From: JAAZFF01 sp964405775
GTDB taxonomy: Bacteria; Verrucomicrobiota; Kiritimatiellia; RFP12; UBA3636
Assembly: GCA_964405775.1 (NCBI GenBank)
Contig: CAYOPG010000002.1
Location: forward strand, 1 to 64,000
Direction: 5' to 3'
DNA: 64,000 nt
Shown: positions 62,489 to 64,000 of the stretch, piece after piece
Position numbering within the stretch: position 1 is the first letter of the stretch
How the letters are laid out: the number at the start of each line of letters is the position of its first letter
Translations under genes and position numbers: made by a program
The notes under the pieces: generated by a model
What the model saw: the letters and a program-made list of their open reading frames with translations, nothing else
The model's database searches: none
Told to the model about the DNA's origin: nothing

Positions 62489-63877
62489 ATGGCTTACGAA
62501 GTACTGGCTAGAAAATGGCGTCCGCAGACTTTCGATGAAGTGGTCGGGCAGGATCATGTCGTCAGGACGCTCAAAAACGCCATCACGCAGAACCGCATCT
62601 CGCAGGCGTACTTGTTGGCCGGTCCGCGCGGCACGGGAAAAACGACGCTCGCGCGCATATTCGCAAAAGCTCTCAACTGCAAAGACGGTCCTACCATCAA
62701 GCCCTGTGGAGTCTGTCCTTCATGTGTCGATATTGCGAATGGCTCTGCGTTAGACGTCGCGGAAATCGATGGAGCGTCCAACAACGGCGTGGCGGACGTG
62801 CATGAAAAGATCATCGACACCGTTAATTTTCAGCCCACCGGCGGCAAGTTCCGAATCTACTACATCGACGAGGTGCACATGCTTTCGACCTCGGCGTTCA
62901 ATGCTCTGCTAAAAACACTCGAAGAGCCGCCGCCCTACGTAAAGTTTATCTTCGCCACAACGGATCCGGACAAAGTCCTCACCACGATACTCTCACGTTG
63001 CCAGCGCTTCGACCTTCGCCGCATATCCATCCCGGTAATCGTTGCGCAACTCAAGCAAATCGCCGCGGCAGAGGAAATAGATATAGACGCCGATGCCTTG
63101 CTTGCCATTGCCAGAGGAGCCGAGGGCGGTATGCGCGACGCGCAATCTTCGTTGGACCAGATGATTTCGTTCATTGGCAAAACGATTCGCGAGGCCGATG
63201 TGCTGAGCGTATTCGGCCTCGTGGCGCGCGGATCTATAGAGGAGATCGCAGGTGCGGTGCTCAAGGGTGACGTGGCAACGGTTCTGCGTCTCGTCAACGA
63301 ACTGGACTCCTCTGGCAAAGACCTGCGCCGTCTCGCCGGGGAGCTGATAAATCATTTCCGCAACCTGCTTGTCTGCATACAGCTTAACGGCGATGTCTCG
63401 CGCCTTGATTTGACTGATGCTCAGAAGGGGACGCTTGCCCAACAGGCAAAGATTTCATCTGCGACCGCGGTGCTGACTATAGTCGAGAACCTCATCGAGC
63501 TCGAAAGTAAAATGCGGCTCTCGCTCACGCCCCGCACTATTCTCGAAACAGCCCTCATCCGTTGCGCTCGGGCATCCGACCTCGTCGATCTACAGACAAT
63601 CCTGAAAAAGTTGACCGACCTCACCTCCGGTGGCGGCGATGACGACCAGCAGCAGAAGCGCGTTCGTATCGCACGCGCCGCCGCACCCGTCAAGACGGAA
63701 CCGGTTGCGCCTGTCGTTCCCCAGACCGACCCAGCGCCCGCAACCCCGGCGGAAACCCTCCGGAACGACTCGGAGCTTACTGAGATCGAGAAGAACGAGA
63801 GAACAATTGAAATACCTGTCGTGAAAGAAGCCCTGAAGATATTCGATGGTAGAATCACCGACATCAGACACAAATAG
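62489..63877 (+). CDS. dnaX: DNA polymerase III subunit gamma (DnaX)
   Basis: 462 residues. Clamp-loader AAA+ core: FDEVVGQDHVVRTLKNAI, Walker A GPRGTGKT (45-52), a four-Cys zinc module (NCKDGPTIKPCGVCPSC), YYIDEVHMLSTSAFNALLKT and the sensor TTDPDKVLTTILSRCQ. The domain III helices are present, but the C-terminal tail is only a Pro/Ala/Glu stretch of about 70 residues with no visible tau-type alpha-binding domain. ATG 62489 has GGGAGG upstream. Adjacent ybaB follows, the classical dnaX-ybaB(-recR) arrangement. Confidence 0.95.
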   Translation: MAYEVLARKWRPQTFDEVVGQDHVVRTLKNAITQNRISQAYLLAGPRGTGKTTLARIFAKALNCKDGPTIKPCGVCPSCVDIANGSALDVAEIDGASNNGVADVHEKIIDTVNFQPTGGKFRIYYIDEVHMLSTSAFNALLKTLEEPPPYVKFIFATTDPDKVLTTILSRCQRFDLRRISIPVIVAQLKQIAAAEEIDIDADALLAIARGAEGGMRDAQSSLDQMISFIGKTIREADVLSVFGLVARGSIEEIAGAVLKGDVATVLRLVNELDSSGKDLRRLAGELINHFRNLLVCIQLNGDVSRLDLTDAQKGTLAQQAKISSATAVLTIVENLIELESKMRLSLTPRTILETALIRCARASDLVDLQTILKKLTDLTSGGGDDDQQQKRVRIARAAAPVKTEPVAPVVPQTDPAPATPAETLRNDSELTEIEKNERTIEIPVVKEALKIFDGRITDIRHK

Positions 63878-63901
63878 AACAACAACGAAAGACCCCCTAT
63901 T

Positions 63902-64000
63902 ATGGCAACTCCAAACATCTTCCAGCAGGCAAAACAAGCGATGGAAATGCGCAACAAGGTCAAGAAAATCCAAAAAGATCTTGAAAGCCAGACCTGTGAC
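63902..64000 (+). CDS. YbaB/EbfC-family nucleoid-associated protein (start only)
   Basis: The first 33 codons (MATPNIFQQAKQAMEMRNKV, then KKIQKDLESQTCD) run off the window edge. The opening helix with alternating Met/Lys and the position just behind dnaX fit the YbaB/EbfC DNA-binding family. The identification rests on synteny and this short N-terminus. Confidence 0.7.
   Translation, partial: MATPNIFQQAKQAMEMRNKVKKIQKDLESQTCD

Overview
The window is a draft-genome or MAG scaffold: two runs of exactly 100 N mark scaffold joins. It comes from a Gram-negative bacterium of the PVC superphylum, most likely Verrucomicrobiota/Kiritimatiellota. The lineage call rests on gene content read by eye: a type IV pilus operon in the order of the Akkermansia Amuc_1102-1098 cluster, an OmpA porin with calcium-binding TSP3-type repeats, LptF/G, tandem xylose-isomerase-like TIM-barrel proteins, Gfo/Idh and DUF6448 proteins, and a fused BioWF. 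No phylogeny was run. There are no insertion sequences, phage genes, rRNA or CRISPR. The DNA looks chromosomal and fairly GC-rich, and only a few short genes look decayed.

Layout: 1-2717, a tandem pair of DUF4139 genes identical over long blocks but with unrelated central segments. 2744-7249 (-), a metabolic operon: two sugar-isomerase-like TIM barrels, MTA/SAH deaminase and a dihydrolipoyl-dehydrogenase-like flavoenzyme. 7457-10258 (+), metG and a SpoU-type RNA methylase. 10227-11894 (-), one polypeptide joining a LipM/LplA-type acyltransferase to lipoyl synthase. 12056-14353 (+), a YHS-type copper P-ATPase. 14591-22456 (+), the pilus operon: Amuc_1102-like, PilM-PilN fusion, Amuc_1100-like, Amuc_1099-like, and a PilQ secretin interrupted by a false gap. 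22547-24151, comM. 24189-35008 (-): homocysteine methyltransferase/MTHFR, LptF/G, OmpA-TSP3, GspF/PilC, DJ-1, Gfo/Idh, FtsH and RecA. 35222-39152 (+), biotin genes bioWF-bioD-bioA. 39336-42047 (-), minor pseudopilins and a lipoprotein.

42324-46933: small membrane, secreted and hypothetical genes, proC, a Hedgehog-type M15 peptidase and a hexapeptide acyltransferase. 46930-51397 (-), the MoxR-DUF58-transglutaminase trio. 51514-54735 (-), a large subtilisin. 54778-55530 (-), map. 55699-55774 (+), tRNA-Lys, into which the convergent GckR/MurQ-like gene runs. 57494-58309 (-), a WecG/TagA glycosyltransferase. 58361-58667 (-), a frameshifted small secreted protein. 58720-60555 (-), fucI. 60780-63877 (+), a fused RpiB-SHMT and dnaX, followed by the start of ybaB at the window edge.

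Themes: one-carbon, methionine and SAM metabolism (metG, methyltransferase/MTHFR, MTA/SAH deaminase, glyA); cofactor synthesis by fused enzymes (BioWF, LipM-LipA); and a type IV pilus or type II secretion-like envelope machine spread over three loci. The strongest leads are the RpiB-SHMT and LipM-LipA fusions, the Amuc_1100-like pilus operon, the DUF4139 cassette-swap duplication, and the evidence that the gap inside the secretin gene holds no missing sequence.
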